A stretch of 64,000 bases of DNA from positions 186,001-250,000 of the forward strand of contig NZ_FXUG01000003.1 of assembly GCF_900182915.1 (NCBI RefSeq), read 5' to 3'. This document shows, one piece after another, positions 1-8,454 of the stretch. Position numbers and translations under genes: made by a program. The DNA comes from Neorhodopirellula lusitana. GTDB lineage: Bacteria > Planctomycetota > Planctomycetia > Pirellulales > Pirellulaceae. Position 1 is the first letter of the stretch. Each line of letters opens with the position of its first letter. The notes below the pieces were generated by a model. It did not search any database. It saw nothing but the letters and a program-made list of their open reading frames with translations, and was not told the DNA's origin.

Positions 1-117
1 TTTGTGCCCCTTGTGACCACGACCGGATGTTTTACCGGTGCCACTACCTTGACCACGACCAATGCGTTTACGTTTGCGGTGTTTAGTAATCCCGCGATGG
101 ACTTCGTTAAGTTGCAT
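1..117 (-). CDS. rplO: 50S ribosomal protein L15 (uL15), N-terminal part
   Basis: The first 39 codons of uL15 are visible, and the gene continues past the left window edge. The N-terminus starts MQLNEVHRG and runs into the Lys/Arg/Gly-rich stretch ([18 protein letters not shown]) that threads into 23S rRNA in this family. The ATG at 117 lies 86 bp after the rpsE stop. No rpmD (L30) gene lies between them, although L30 normally sits here. The partner downstream would be secY in most bacteria, but it is outside the window. Confidence 0.93.
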   Translation of the reverse strand, partial: MQLNEVHRGITKHRKRKRIGRGQGSGTGKTSGRGHKGHK

Positions 118-203
118 GACAGATAGTTTTCAGATTTCAGTTTTCAATGTATCAGCAGACCGGGACCCAACACTTTGGTCGACCGGGATTGCGGAAACCC
201 GGA

Positions 204-740
204 TCAGTGAGTTTCGATCAGGTCTTCAGCGTTAAGCCCACGCAATGCGGCAATTTGCTCGCGAGTACGCAACTTGCTCATCGCATCCAGCGTTGCCTTT
301 ACCAAGGTCACAGGATTGTTGGTCCCGTACGACTTGGTCAAAATGTCGTGGATGCCGCATGCTTCGCAAACAGCACGAACAGCTTGTCCAGCGATAATAC
401 CTGTACCAGCGCCGGCAGGGATCAAAAGAACCTTGGCAGCACCGAAGTGGCCCCAAACCTGGTGAGGAATCGAGCCCTCGACCAACGGGACATGGATCAT
501 GCTGCGTGAAGCTTGCTTTTGTGCCTTTTGAACACTTGGCGGAACTTCATTCGCTTTGCCGTAGCCCCAACCCACTTGACCATTGCCGTTACCGACCACA
601 ACCATCGCGGCGAAACTGAACCGACGGCCACCTTTAACCACGGCGGCACATCGTTTGATCTTCACAACACGATCGAGCAGGCCATCAGCGAGGCCTTCTT
701 CGTTGTTCTTGTTGTTGCGTTTGTTGCGACCGTTACTCAT
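204..740 (-). CDS. rpsE: 30S ribosomal protein S5 (uS5)
   Basis: This is a 178-residue uS5, close to the usual 165-175. The N-terminal 20 residues are Asn/Lys/Arg-rich. The S5 double-stranded-RNA-binding-like domain follows at about 22-85, with the motif GGRRFSFAAMVVVGN and the GYGKA turn. The C-terminal S5 fold at about 95-165 carries IPAGAGTGIIAG. The protein acts in decoding fidelity and at the mRNA entry channel. It sits in spc-operon order between rplR (45 bp upstream) and rplO. Confidence 0.96.
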   Translation of the reverse strand: MSNGRNKRNNKNNEEGLADGLLDRVVKIKRCAAVVKGGRRFSFAAMVVVGNGNGQVGWGYGKANEVPPSVQKAQKQASRSMIHVPLVEGSIPHQVWGHFGAAKVLLIPAGAGTGIIAGQAVRAVCEACGIHDILTKSYGTNNPVTLVKATLDAMSKLRTREQIAALRGLNAEDLIETH

Positions 741-785
741 GACTACGTCTTATCTGCGGGGGGAGATGCAGGGGATGTGTTGGAA

Positions 786-1154
786 TTAAAATTGCAGGCC
801 AGCTTCACGTGCTGCGTCGGCAAATGCCTTCACGCGACCGTGATACTTGTTGTGACCGCGATCCAATTGTGCGATGGTGACTCCGGCTTCAACAGCCTTC
901 TCAGCGACGAGCTTACCAACCAAAGCAGCAGCGTCACAGTTGCCACCTTGCTTGAGTTGTTCTCGAACTTCTTTGTCACGTGTACTCGCACTGACCAATG
1001 TCTTACCGGCTTCGTCATCGACGACCTGGCAAGCAAAATGCTTCAGCGAACGATGGATGCACAGCCGAGGCTGGCCAGCGTCACCACGAAGCTTGTTTCG
1101 TACGCTACGTCGACGACGTAAACGCTTGCTTTGAATTTTCTTATTCTTGTCCAT
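786..1154 (-). CDS. rplR: 50S ribosomal protein L18 (uL18)
   Basis: This is a 122-residue uL18 of normal length. It has a basic N-terminus (KSKRLRRRRSVRNKLRG region), the conserved core RLCIHRSLKHFACQVVDD, and the C-terminal end HGRVKAFADAAREAGLQF typical of L18. It binds 5S rRNA in the central protuberance with L5. It lies 45 bp after rplF and 45 bp before rpsE in the same direction, so it is very probably co-transcribed with both. Confidence 0.96.
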   Translation of the reverse strand: MDKNKKIQSKRLRRRRSVRNKLRGDAGQPRLCIHRSLKHFACQVVDDEAGKTLVSASTRDKEVREQLKQGGNCDAAALVGKLVAEKAVEAGVTIAQLDRGHNKYHGRVKAFADAAREAGLQF

Positions 1155-1199
1155 AACTCTGACTTCTGTCTATTCGCTAAAGGCTTACAGCTTAGCTGT

Positions 1200-1745
1200 T
1201 TACTTGGTTGCTGACTTACCAGGCTTGATCTTGACGTATTCGCCCTGGTAGCGAACGCCCTTGCCCTTGTAAGGCTCTGGCTTACGCAGCGAACGAATTT
1301 CCGCTGCGAACTGTCCAACCATTTGCTTGTCACAACCCTGAACAACCACGTGGGTTTGATCGGGGCAGGTCACCGTCAATTCCTTTGGAATCTTACGGTG
1401 CAGTTCATTAGCAAATCCAACACGAAGCTGAAGCGTGTCACCGTTGATCGCCGCAAGGTAACCCACACCCACGATTTCCAGCTTCTTCTCATAACCGTCA
1501 GTGACACCGACAATCATGTTGGCAAGCACGGCACGAGTCAAACCATGAAATTCACGGCATGTACGAGTATCGCCATCGCGTGTCACCTGAGCTTCCTTGC
1601 CGTCTTCGCTGATTTCAACGCTGACTTCAGGACGGTGTGTAAACGACAACTTGCCTTTGGGGCCTTCCACATCGATCGTGCGGTCGTTCAACGACACAGT
1701 CACGCCGGCGGGAATCGCTACGGGCTTTTTACCGATGCGGCTCAT
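1200..1745 (-). CDS. rplF: 50S ribosomal protein L6 (uL6)
   Basis: This is a 181-residue uL6 that begins MSRIGKKPVAIP, the standard start of the family. It contains two L6 repeats (about 10-80 and 90-165). The C-terminal signature EPYKGKGVRYQGEYVKIKPGK sits near residues 155-175. The protein binds 23S rRNA near the sarcin-ricin loop and the factor-binding site. Its place between rpsH and rplR is the normal spc order. Confidence 0.96.
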   Translation of the reverse strand: MSRIGKKPVAIPAGVTVSLNDRTIDVEGPKGKLSFTHRPEVSVEISEDGKEAQVTRDGDTRTCREFHGLTRAVLANMIVGVTDGYEKKLEIVGVGYLAAINGDTLQLRVGFANELHRKIPKELTVTCPDQTHVVVQGCDKQMVGQFAAEIRSLRKPEPYKGKGVRYQGEYVKIKPGKSATK

Positions 1746-1829
1746 GGCTAATTTGCTAAATGGAACAGAGTGAACGGGGGTGGTGTAATCCGCGTCGAAC
1801 CGACAGCGGAAACAAATACAATACCGGGA

Positions 1830-2225
1830 TCAGGAGACTTCGCAGAGAACTTCGCCACCGATCTTGTCGCGACGAGCTTCGCGGTCACTTACCACACCTT
1901 TGGATGTGCTAATGATACGAATACCGAGTCCACCCAAAACAGGCTTCAATTCTTTGCTACGCGAGTAAAGACGACGACCTGGCTTGCTAATGCGTTTGAT
2001 CGTTTGGATCACGCGTTCGCCGTTGGGGCCGTACTTCAACTCTAACCGGAGCGTTTTAACAGGCTCGGTTTCTTCTTCCTTCCAGTCCCAGATGAAGCCT
2101 TCTCGCTTCAGCACGTCGGCCAAACCACGCTTAACGCGGCTAGCTGGGATGTCAACAAATGGCCGCTCGACACGAACCGCGTTGCGGATCCGAGTAAGCA
2201 TATCGGCAATTGGGTCAGTCATCAT
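1830..2225 (-). CDS. rpsH: 30S ribosomal protein S8 (uS8)
   Basis: This is a 131-residue uS8. The N-terminus DPIADMLTRIRNA and the C-terminal motif GLGIRIISTSKGVVSDREAR are diagnostic. Two adjacent ATG codons (2225 and 2222) could both start it, and the second gives the more usual MTDPIADML. In E. coli S8 is the translational repressor of the spc operon. I did not identify a mimic of its target here. Confidence 0.96.
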   Translation of the reverse strand: MMTDPIADMLTRIRNAVRVERPFVDIPASRVKRGLADVLKREGFIWDWKEEETEPVKTLRLELKYGPNGERVIQTIKRISKPGRRLYSRSKELKPVLGGLGIRIISTSKGVVSDREARRDKIGGEVLCEVS

Positions 2226-2256
2226 AGTTGGGGGTTCCCTTTATTAATTTCCAAAA

Positions 2257-2442
2257 TCACCAACTGGCCTTACGAACACCGGGGATCAACCCAGCGTTCG
2301 CGTTAAGACGGAAGCAAATTCGGCACAAACCAAACTTGCGGTAGACCGATCGAGGGCGACCACAATAGTTGCAACGATTTTCTTTCCGTGTGGAAAACTT
2401 TGGCGTTCGACTCGCCTTGGCGATTTTGGACTTGCTTGCCAC
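2257..2442 (-). CDS. rpsN: 30S ribosomal protein S14, zinc-binding type (uS14)
   Basis: This is a 61-residue short-form S14. Four cysteines (C24, C27, C40, C43) form two CxxC pairs (CNYC and CRIC) and would bind one structural Zn2+. That separates it from the 100-residue zinc-free S14. The C-terminus ends [11 protein letters not shown], as in other type Z proteins. It lies between rplE and rpsH, the normal position. Confidence 0.96.
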   Translation of the reverse strand: MASKSKIAKASRTPKFSTRKENRCNYCGRPRSVYRKFGLCRICFRLNANAGLIPGVRKASW

Positions 2443-2519
2443 GAAAGGACCTGCGGTGGACGGAGCGGGCTTTTAGGCCCATCTGGGAAACGATACGGTG
2501 ATGAATTACTAAGTGACGC

Positions 2520-3095
2520 TTACGCGGCACCCGCTTTTTCTTTAGCAGCCTTGAATGGCATGCGGAATTCAGCCAACAAGGCACGTGCCTCGTCGTTGGT
2601 CTTGGCCGAGGTGACAAAGCTGATGTTCATCCCCTGTGGCCGAGTAAACTTGTCTGGATTGAGCTCTGGGAAAACCAATTGCTCGGTCAAACCCAACGTG
2701 TAGTTGCCGTTGCCGTCAAAGGCAGTACGGCTAATACCGCGAAAGTCACGAACACGAGGTAGGACGACCGACACCAAACGATCAAGAAACTCGTACATCA
2801 TCTGACGACGTAGAGTTACCATGCAACCGATTGGCATGCCTTCCCGCAAACGAAAACCAGCGACCGACTTGCGAGCCAAGGTAGTGACAGGCTTTTGACC
2901 AGTGATCTGGGTCATTGCATCAATAGCAAGATCCAAAACCTTCTTGTCGCCAGTTGCAGCCCCAACACCCATGTTCAAAGAGATCTTTTGAAGCTCTGGA
3001 ATTTGGTGTGGGTTCGTGTAACCGAACTGCTCTTTCAGGGCCGATCGAATCGACTCGTGATAACGAGCTTGCAGTCGTGGAGTGTTTGTGGACAT
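2520..3095 (-). CDS. rplE: 50S ribosomal protein L5 (uL5)
   Basis: This is a uL5 of 191 residues from the ATG at 3095 ([15 protein letters not shown]). A TTG at 3104 would add three residues and is less likely. L5 motifs are clear: [13 protein letters not shown], the [20 protein letters not shown] loop, and the C-terminal [18 protein letters not shown]. The protein binds 5S rRNA and contacts P-site tRNA. It is slightly longer than the usual 179 residues, with an Ala/Lys-rich tail. Confidence 0.95.
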   Translation of the reverse strand: MSTNTPRLQARYHESIRSALKEQFGYTNPHQIPELQKISLNMGVGAATGDKKVLDLAIDAMTQITGQKPVTTLARKSVAGFRLREGMPIGCMVTLRRQMMYEFLDRLVSVVLPRVRDFRGISRTAFDGNGNYTLGLTEQLVFPELNPDKFTRPQGMNISFVTSAKTNDEARALLAEFRMPFKAAKEKAGAA

Positions 3096-3174
3096 GATTG
3101 GCAACGTGCCGTGTTAATTTAGTGTGGAGTGGAAAGCGATCACCGGAATGTGCGGTGACCCATTAAGCAATTGA

Positions 3175-3522
3175 CTACTTCGCTGCTCGGCTGGCCTTGG
3201 CCGGCGAGATCTGGCTGATAGTCGTTCCGCTCTTCTTCGCAAAACGCTCTTTGCTGCCATCGTCAAGGTAGCGAGTACCAATCCGGGTAGGCTTGCCGTC
3301 ACCAGGATCCGCCAACATCACGTTGCTAGCACTGATTGGCATTTCTTTGTTAAGGCGACCGCCTTGTGGGTTCTTTTGGCTTTGGCGAACGTGCTTCCAA
3401 ACTCGGCCAGCACCTTCGACAATTACCTTGTTCGCATCTCGGTCGATCTTGATGATCTTGCCGCGGTGCCCTTTGTCGGCTCCGGAGATCACGATGACTT
3501 CATCGTCAATTCGAAATTTCAT
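3175..3522 (-). CDS. rplX: 50S ribosomal protein L24 (uL24)
   Basis: This is a 115-residue uL24. The KOW motif is at the N-terminus (DEVIVISGADKGHRGKIIKI), followed by the VEGAGRVWKHVRQSQKNPQGG stretch shared by L24 proteins. L24 initiates assembly of the 50S subunit. The gene follows rplN with about 100 bp between them, which is wide for this operon. Confidence 0.95.
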   Translation of the reverse strand: MKFRIDDEVIVISGADKGHRGKIIKIDRDANKVIVEGAGRVWKHVRQSQKNPQGGRLNKEMPISASNVMLADPGDGKPTRIGTRYLDDGSKERFAKKSGTTISQISPAKASRAAK

Positions 3523-3624
3523 AACACTAACTTCTGACTTATGGTGATTAGCGAATGGCCAACCGGGAATCGGTGCTTCGCAATTCTAGTGCCATTAGCT
3601 CATTGCCAACAGCCATCCGCTTGA

Positions 3625-3993
3625 TCAAACGACTTCGTTTGCCAGGCTGACAATCTTGGTGAACTTCTGTTCGCGAAGCTCACGTGCTACGGCACCAAAG
3701 ATACGAGTTCCGCGAGGGTTCTTGTCTTTGTCAACCAACACGACCGCATTGGAATCGAACCGAATGTAACTTCCGTCTGGACGTCGAGTCGGTTGTTTTG
3801 TACGAACGATGACCGCTCGCACAACTGACTTCTTTTTAACTTCACTGCCTGGGATGACGCTCTTGACGCTGCAGACAATCACGTCCCCAACGGTGGCGAA
3901 ACGCCGACGACTTCCCCCGAGCACCTTGATACACATCACTTGACGAGCACCGGTGTTGTCCGCCACATCGAGGCGAGATTCTTGTTGGATCAT
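3625..3993 (-). CDS. rplN: 50S ribosomal protein L14 (uL14)
   Basis: This is a 122-residue uL14, exactly the family length. It starts [21 protein letters not shown] and ends with the conserved [23 protein letters not shown] region. It lies at the subunit interface. The order rpsQ-rplN-rplX is standard. Confidence 0.97.
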   Translation of the reverse strand: MIQQESRLDVADNTGARQVMCIKVLGGSRRRFATVGDVIVCSVKSVIPGSEVKKKSVVRAVIVRTKQPTRRPDGSYIRFDSNAVVLVDKDKNPRGTRIFGAVARELREQKFTKIVSLANEVV

Positions 3994-4070
3994 TGGTTTA
4001 CTTCAACGACAAAATTTGGTTATCAAGGGCCTGATCAATCACAGCCAGCACTGGCCATGATGAAAGACCG

Positions 4071-4430
4071 CTAAGCGTTCTCTTCGTTGCTGGCAGTTTC
4101 GCCGGCGTGAGCCGCTTCCAGTGTTTCTGTTTCAGCCGCGTTAAGCGCCTCTTTACGAGCCGCACGCAAAGCAACCACGTCAACCGCAGTACTTTTCTCG
4201 AGAACACGAACCAAACGCCAGCGTTTCAGTTTGCTAAGCGGCTCAGATTCGATGATCTCGACCTTGTCACCAATCCCGGACTCATTGCCTTCGTCATGGA
4301 CGTGGCAAACAGTACGGCGACGAATGTATTTCTTGTACTTCGGGTGCTTGACCACGCGATTGATCTCGACGCGGCGCGTCTTGTTCATCTTGTCGCTGGT
4401 AACGACACCGGCTACGACGCGTTTAGGCAT
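4071..4430 (-). CDS. rpsQ: 30S ribosomal protein S17 (uS17) with C-terminal extension
   Basis: Residues 1-80 are a normal uS17 OB fold: [18 protein letters not shown] at the start, then the [13 protein letters not shown] segment. The total of 119 residues exceeds the usual 80-90. The extra C-terminal 35 or so residues are Ala/Glu-rich with a predicted helical look, and they end [10 protein letters not shown]-like before the stop. S17 binds 16S rRNA helices 7 and 11. The tail is not part of the conserved fold. Confidence 0.94.
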   Translation of the reverse strand: MPKRVVAGVVTSDKMNKTRRVEINRVVKHPKYKKYIRRRTVCHVHDEGNESGIGDKVEIIESEPLSKLKRWRLVRVLEKSTAVDVVALRAARKEALNAAETETLEAAHAGETASNEENA

Positions 4431-4478
4431 GACGTTTCGGAAAAATAGAAGTGGTGTATTGTAAAGTGAACAACAACG

Positions 4479-4685
4479 CTAGCTAGCCGAGACGGCTTGC
4501 TCGCGTTGAGTCTGAAGGGTCTTGATTCGAGCGATCAATCGCCGATTCTTTCGCATTTCGCTTGGCGTATTAAGCCGCTCGGATTGCGACTGGAAACGAA
4601 GCCGAAACAGGGTCTCTGCGGCCTCTTTACAGGTCGCTTCGAGCTGCTCGTCGCTCATTTCACGGAGTTCGGTCAGTGAAGTCAT
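4479..4685 (-). CDS. rpmC: 50S ribosomal protein L29 (uL29)
   Basis: This is a 68-residue uL29 of normal length. It is two helices, with the pattern MTSLTELREMSDEQL at the start and IARIKTLQTQRE near the end. L29 lies at the peptide exit tunnel and takes part in SRP and trigger-factor docking in other bacteria. It sits between rplP and rpsQ as usual. Confidence 0.94.
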   Translation of the reverse strand: MTSLTELREMSDEQLEATCKEAAETLFRLRFQSQSERLNTPSEMRKNRRLIARIKTLQTQREQAVSAS

Positions 4686-4738
4686 CAGTCAAACATACGA
4701 AAGGGGATATTGAATCGAAGTCGATCCGCACGCCGCAC

Positions 4739-5155
4739 CTAAGCAGGGCGTCGTGCGACAAATCGAACCTTAACAGGCATCTTGCTAGCCAACCGGGCGA
4801 AGCAAACCTTAGCTTGCTGCTCAGTGACGCCACCAAGTTCGTATAAAATGGTGCCCGGCTTAACGGTTGCGGCCCAGAAGTCAGGCTCACCCTTACCTTT
4901 ACCCATCCGAGTTTCCAGCGGTGTGCTGGTCACGGACTTGTCGGGAAAGATTCGGATATAAAGCTTGCCTTCGCCACGAACGTATTGCTGGGCTGCGATC
5001 CGGCCGGCTTCGATCGTCGTTGCCTTGATCCATCCCGCATCCAATGATTGGATACCGAAATCTCCAAAGACGACCGTATTACCGCGAGTCGCGTTACCTT
5101 TTATACGACCTCTTTGGCTTTTTCGATGCTTGACCCGTTTGGGCATCAGCGCCAT
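4739..5155 (-). CDS. rplP: 50S ribosomal protein L16 (uL16), start overlaps rpsC
   Basis: This is a 138-residue uL16 with N-terminus MALMPKRVKHRKSQRGR and conserved internal motifs GNTVVFGDFGIQSLDAGW and IFPDKSVTSTPLETRMGKGKG. L16 organises the A-site and 5S rRNA region. The first ATG (5155) lies 62 bp inside the 3' end of rpsC in another frame. MPKRVKHRK is conserved across L16, so a start after the rpsC stop is impossible and the overlap is real. Confidence 0.96.
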   Translation of the reverse strand: MALMPKRVKHRKSQRGRIKGNATRGNTVVFGDFGIQSLDAGWIKATTIEAGRIAAQQYVRGEGKLYIRIFPDKSVTSTPLETRMGKGKGEPDFWAATVKPGTILYELGGVTEQQAKVCFARLASKMPVKVRFVARRPA

Positions 5156-5804
5156 CGTTGTCGTCTCCGTAAGTACCTTGGTTAATCCACACCTGAATCC
5201 CGATGTGCCCCTGTGGCGTCATCGCTTCGGTGAAGCCGTAATCAATCTTTGCTTGTAACGTGCTCAATGGAATTGAGCCCGCACTTTGCTTTTCTCGTCG
5301 GGCCATCTCAGCTCCACCGAGCCGTCCAGCCATCTGAATCTTAATGCCTTTGGCACCCGCATCCATCGTTTGCTCCAACGAACGTTTCATCGTTCGACGG
5401 AAGCTGGAACGCTTCGCCAACTGCTGTGCGATATCCTCGGAAACCAACTGAGCTTGCAGCTCAGGGCGTCCGACTTCTTCGACTTTCAAATTAATGCGTC
5501 GACCAACAAGATTCTGAAGCTCAGCTTGCAGGATCTCGATCTCTTGGCCTTTCTTACCGATAATCAACCCAGGCCGAGCGACGAACAACAACACGCGAAC
5601 TTCATCGCGGGTGCGTTCGATCTCGATTCGATCGATACCGGCACTTTTGTAAGATGCCTTCTTAGGATTCTTCGTAATGAAGTCCCGAATTTTCTTGTCT
5701 TCGACCAACAACGCCGCGTAGTCTTGCTTCGAAGCATACCAGCGACTGGACCAGCCGCGGGTAACGCCGAGTCGAAACGCGATCGGATTGACTTTTTGAC
5801 CCAT
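5094..5804 (-). CDS. rpsC: 30S ribosomal protein S3 (uS3)
   Basis: This is a 236-residue uS3. It starts MGQKVNPIAFRLG and carries the type II KH domain with RPGLIIGKKGQEIE at about 77-90. The C-terminal S3 domain includes GAEMARREKQSAGSIPLSTL. The protein sits at the mRNA entry tunnel with helicase activity in E. coli. The last about 20 codons, Lys/Ser-rich (ending PKRSYKR), overlap the start of rplP. Confidence 0.97.
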   Translation of the reverse strand: MGQKVNPIAFRLGVTRGWSSRWYASKQDYAALLVEDKKIRDFITKNPKKASYKSAGIDRIEIERTRDEVRVLLFVARPGLIIGKKGQEIEILQAELQNLVGRRINLKVEEVGRPELQAQLVSEDIAQQLAKRSSFRRTMKRSLEQTMDAGAKGIKIQMAGRLGGAEMARREKQSAGSIPLSTLQAKIDYGFTEAMTPQGHIGIQVWINQGTYGDDNDGADAQTGQASKKPKRSYKR

Positions 5805-5843
5805 GATAGATACTGAGTGCTGGGGACTGAGTGGTGAGGACTA

Positions 5844-6203
5844 CTAAACTTCGTCGATGTGTGTGAGACCGACGCGAATGTGGCTAGAGCGTTTCTTAAT
5901 CATGAACGCCATACCACGAGCACGCGGACGAATTCGCTTGAACATTGGACCGCCGTCAACTCGAACGTCGGTAAGAACCAACTCTTCGATTTTAAACCCG
6001 CGACCGTTATTTTGGTCAGGGTCTTGTGCGTTGCCGACAGCACTCTTGATCACCTTCTCGAGCATCCGAGCACCACGCTGAGGCTGATACTTCAAAGTAT
6101 CAAGAGCCTCATCGGCGTACATGCCACGGACCAGGTTGGCGACCAGACGCACTTTTTGTGCGCTGATTCGAGCGTTCTTATGAAATGCGGTGAACTGAGA
6201 CAT
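5844..6203 (-). CDS. rplV: 50S ribosomal protein L22 (uL22)
   Basis: This is a uL22 of 119 residues from ATG 6203 (MSQFTAFHKNARISAQKVRL). The start is chosen because a good ribosome-binding site (AGGAG) lies 8-9 nt upstream in the 16-bp gap after rpsS. An upstream in-frame start would run into rpsS and add non-conserved residues. The C-terminal motif RPRARGMAFMIKKRSSHIRV matches the beta hairpin that lines the exit tunnel. Confidence 0.96.
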   Translation of the reverse strand: MSQFTAFHKNARISAQKVRLVANLVRGMYADEALDTLKYQPQRGARMLEKVIKSAVGNAQDPDQNNGRGFKIEELVLTDVRVDGGPMFKRIRPRARGMAFMIKKRSSHIRVGLTHIDEV

Positions 6204-6219
6204 GGTTGGAAACTCCTGC

Positions 6220-6489
6220 TTAACGCTTGCCTTTGCCGCCGTGCCCACGGAAAGTCCGTGTTGGCGAGAACTCGCCGAGCTTGTGCCCGACCATGTCTTC
6301 GGTAACCAGTACCTTCAGGTGCTGGCGACCGTTGTGAACCATAAAAGTCACGTTGACGAACTCAGGAACGATCGTACACGATCGTGCCCAGGTCTTGATT
6401 GGCTCACTAGAACCAGTCTCGGCGGCTTTTTGGACCTTGAAAAATAACTTGGGGTCGACGTAGGGACCCTTTTTGCTGCTACGACTCAT
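6220..6489 (-). CDS. rpsS: 30S ribosomal protein S19 (uS19)
   Basis: This is an 89-residue uS19 of family length. It starts [16 protein letters not shown] and carries the conserved [19 protein letters not shown] segment and a basic C-terminus ([10 protein letters not shown]). S19 forms the head of the 30S subunit with S13. The start is 5 bp after the rplB stop, indicating tight co-translation. Confidence 0.97.
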   Translation of the reverse strand: MSRSSKKGPYVDPKLFFKVQKAAETGSSEPIKTWARSCTIVPEFVNVTFMVHNGRQHLKVLVTEDMVGHKLGEFSPTRTFRGHGGKGKR

Positions 6490-6494
6490 GGGAC

Positions 6495-7355
6495 CTACTT
6501 ATGAAGTTTCAATTGACCATAACGACGACTCTTACGCCGACGAACGATCGATGAGTTACTTGGCTTACGCTTCTGACGAGTTGCACCACCCTTGGCACTC
6601 TTCCCAGACGGGCTAACTGGGTGACGACCACCCTTTGTACGACCTTCACCACCACCGTGCGGGTGATCAACTGGGTTCATCGCAGTACCGCGAACGTGTG
6701 GGCGTCGGCCCAACCAACGAGCACGGCCAGCTTTTCCCAAACGCACGTTCATGTGATCGCTGTTACCAACCTGGCCAACGGTCGCACGACAAGTACTTGG
6801 CACCCGGCGAACTTCACCGCTAGGCAACAGCAACTGTGCCCAGTCGGCTTCACGAGCCTGCAAAGTCGCTTGCGTCCCCGCACTTCGGCACATCACTGCA
6901 CCACGGCCAGCACGCATCTCGATACAGCAAACCGACGTACCCAAAGGAATGTTCTTCAAAGGCAGGCAATTACCTACATTCGGAGCAGCATCCGCACCAT
7001 TCTGAAGACGATCACCAGCCTTGACGCCTGCTGGAGCAATCACGTACAGCTTTTCGCCATCGGCATACTTCAACAACGCGATACGAGCTGAACGATTCGG
7101 GTCATACTGAACCGACTCGACGATCGCATCCATTCCGTCTTTCACTCGACGAAAGTCGATGACACGGTACATCTGCTTGTGACCACCACCGCGATGACGC
7201 GAGGTAATCTTACCTTGGTTATTTCGACCGCCCGTCTTTCGCTTCGGACGCAACAAGGACCGCTCAGGCTTATAGCCTTTCGTCAGATCCTTGAAGTCAC
7301 TAACAGACGCATTGCGTCGGCCAGCGCTAGTCGGCTTGTAGATTCGGATGCCCAT
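6495..7355 (-). CDS. rplB: 50S ribosomal protein L2 (uL2)
   Basis: This is a 286-residue uL2, close to the usual 275. The N-terminal OB-fold region has [21 protein letters not shown]. The C-terminal catalytic-centre motif [25 protein letters not shown] near 220-245 holds the conserved histidine loop next to the peptidyl transferase centre. It is required for subunit association. It lies between rplW and rpsS. Confidence 0.97.
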   Translation of the reverse strand: MGIRIYKPTSAGRRNASVSDFKDLTKGYKPERSLLRPKRKTGGRNNQGKITSRHRGGGHKQMYRVIDFRRVKDGMDAIVESVQYDPNRSARIALLKYADGEKLYVIAPAGVKAGDRLQNGADAAPNVGNCLPLKNIPLGTSVCCIEMRAGRGAVMCRSAGTQATLQAREADWAQLLLPSGEVRRVPSTCRATVGQVGNSDHMNVRLGKAGRARWLGRRPHVRGTAMNPVDHPHGGGEGRTKGGRHPVSPSGKSAKGGATRQKRKPSNSSIVRRRKSRRYGQLKLHK

Positions 7356-7435
7356 TGACTCAGCTTTTTACAGTTAGCTTTTTCAGTGTGTGTTTTCAAA
7401 ACCACCAGCCACGACACGCAGCCAGCAGTCAACCA

Positions 7436-7759
7436 TTAAAAGAAGTCGATACGGTGATCTTCCTGGAGCGAAACAATCGCCTTCTTCCAATCACTTGTAC
7501 GACCGACTTTGTGACGGAACCGACGAGTCTTCCCCTTACGGGTCTGCGTCCGCACTTTGGTCACCTTTACGTCAAACAGCTCTTCAACTGCTTTCTTCAC
7601 GTCAAGCTTCGTCGCATCGCGATGAATCTGAAACGCGTACTGATTATTCCGAGAAGCTCGGTGCACACCTTTTTCGGTGACAAGCGGCTTCAACAATACC
7701 TGATGGGACTCAAGCTCGACAGCTCGTTCAACAGGTGCAGGTGGAAGGATATGTGCCAT
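7436..7759 (-). CDS. rplW: 50S ribosomal protein L23 (uL23)
   Basis: This is a 107-residue uL23. The motif LLKPLVTEKGVHRASRNNQYAFQ at about 22-45 and the DVKVTKVRTQTRKGKTRRF loop identify it. L23 sits at the tunnel exit and docks SRP and trigger factor. It is 15 bp after rplD and 80 bp before rplB. Confidence 0.95.
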   Translation of the reverse strand: MAHILPPAPVERAVELESHQVLLKPLVTEKGVHRASRNNQYAFQIHRDATKLDVKKAVEELFDVKVTKVRTQTRKGKTRRFRHKVGRTSDWKKAIVSLQEDHRIDFF

Positions 7760-7774
7760 GATATTTCAAACGCC

Positions 7775-8443
7775 TTAAACGGCGGCCTCCTCTGATTCAA
7801 CGCTAGCAGAGCCGGCCGCAAACGTGCCGTCCTTGATCTTGTCGAGTGCTTCTTTCGTGAAGAGCACCTTCTTCGGAGTCAACACCGTCAACGCATTCAG
7901 CTGACGAACAGGCTCGACGGTCACACCAGTAATATTGCGGCCGCTTTTGTAAACAACATTGTCGTCACCACCAGTGGCAACCAAGGTCGTCACGCCCTCA
8001 AGACCGAGATTCTTCAGCACCGAGGCCATCTGGCTCGTTTTCGGTGCACCCAAACCAAACTGATCGATGACAACAACTTCGCCGTCGTCGATACGCGAAC
8101 GAATCGCCATGCGAGTCGCCAACTTGACCGCCTTGCGCGGATGCCGATAGCTGTAATCACGCGGCTTAATCGTACGTGCGACACCACCGCCACGGCGAAC
8201 ATTCGTTCGCTTACCACCAGCACGGGCATTACCCGTACCTTTTTGACGGTACATCTTTTTCTTGTGGCCACTAACTTGACCGCGAGTACGCGAGTTATGC
8301 GAACCCTGTCGTTTATTTGCTTGATACATCACGATAACATCGTGAAGCAGCTGCTTACTGATTCGATCAGCGATCTGCGTCGTGTCGATCTCGTAAGAAC
8401 CGACCTCTTTGCCCGACGCGTCATGTACTGGAAGAGTTGCCAT
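7775..8443 (-). CDS. rplD: 50S ribosomal protein L4 (uL4)
   Basis: This is a 222-residue uL4 (typical 200-210). The tunnel-lining loop is recognisable at about 45-95: SHNSRTRGQVSGHKKKMYRQKGTGNARAG split by basic residues. The end is Ala/Glu-rich. In E. coli L4 autoregulates the S10 operon through its leader RNA. Whether this happens here cannot be told. It starts 11 bp after rplC. Confidence 0.96.
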   Translation of the reverse strand: MATLPVHDASGKEVGSYEIDTTQIADRISKQLLHDVIVMYQANKRQGSHNSRTRGQVSGHKKKMYRQKGTGNARAGGKRTNVRRGGGVARTIKPRDYSYRHPRKAVKLATRMAIRSRIDDGEVVVIDQFGLGAPKTSQMASVLKNLGLEGVTTLVATGGDDNVVYKSGRNITGVTVEPVRQLNALTVLTPKKVLFTKEALDKIKDGTFAAGSASVESEEAAV

Positions 8444-8454
8444 GAGTATATGCC

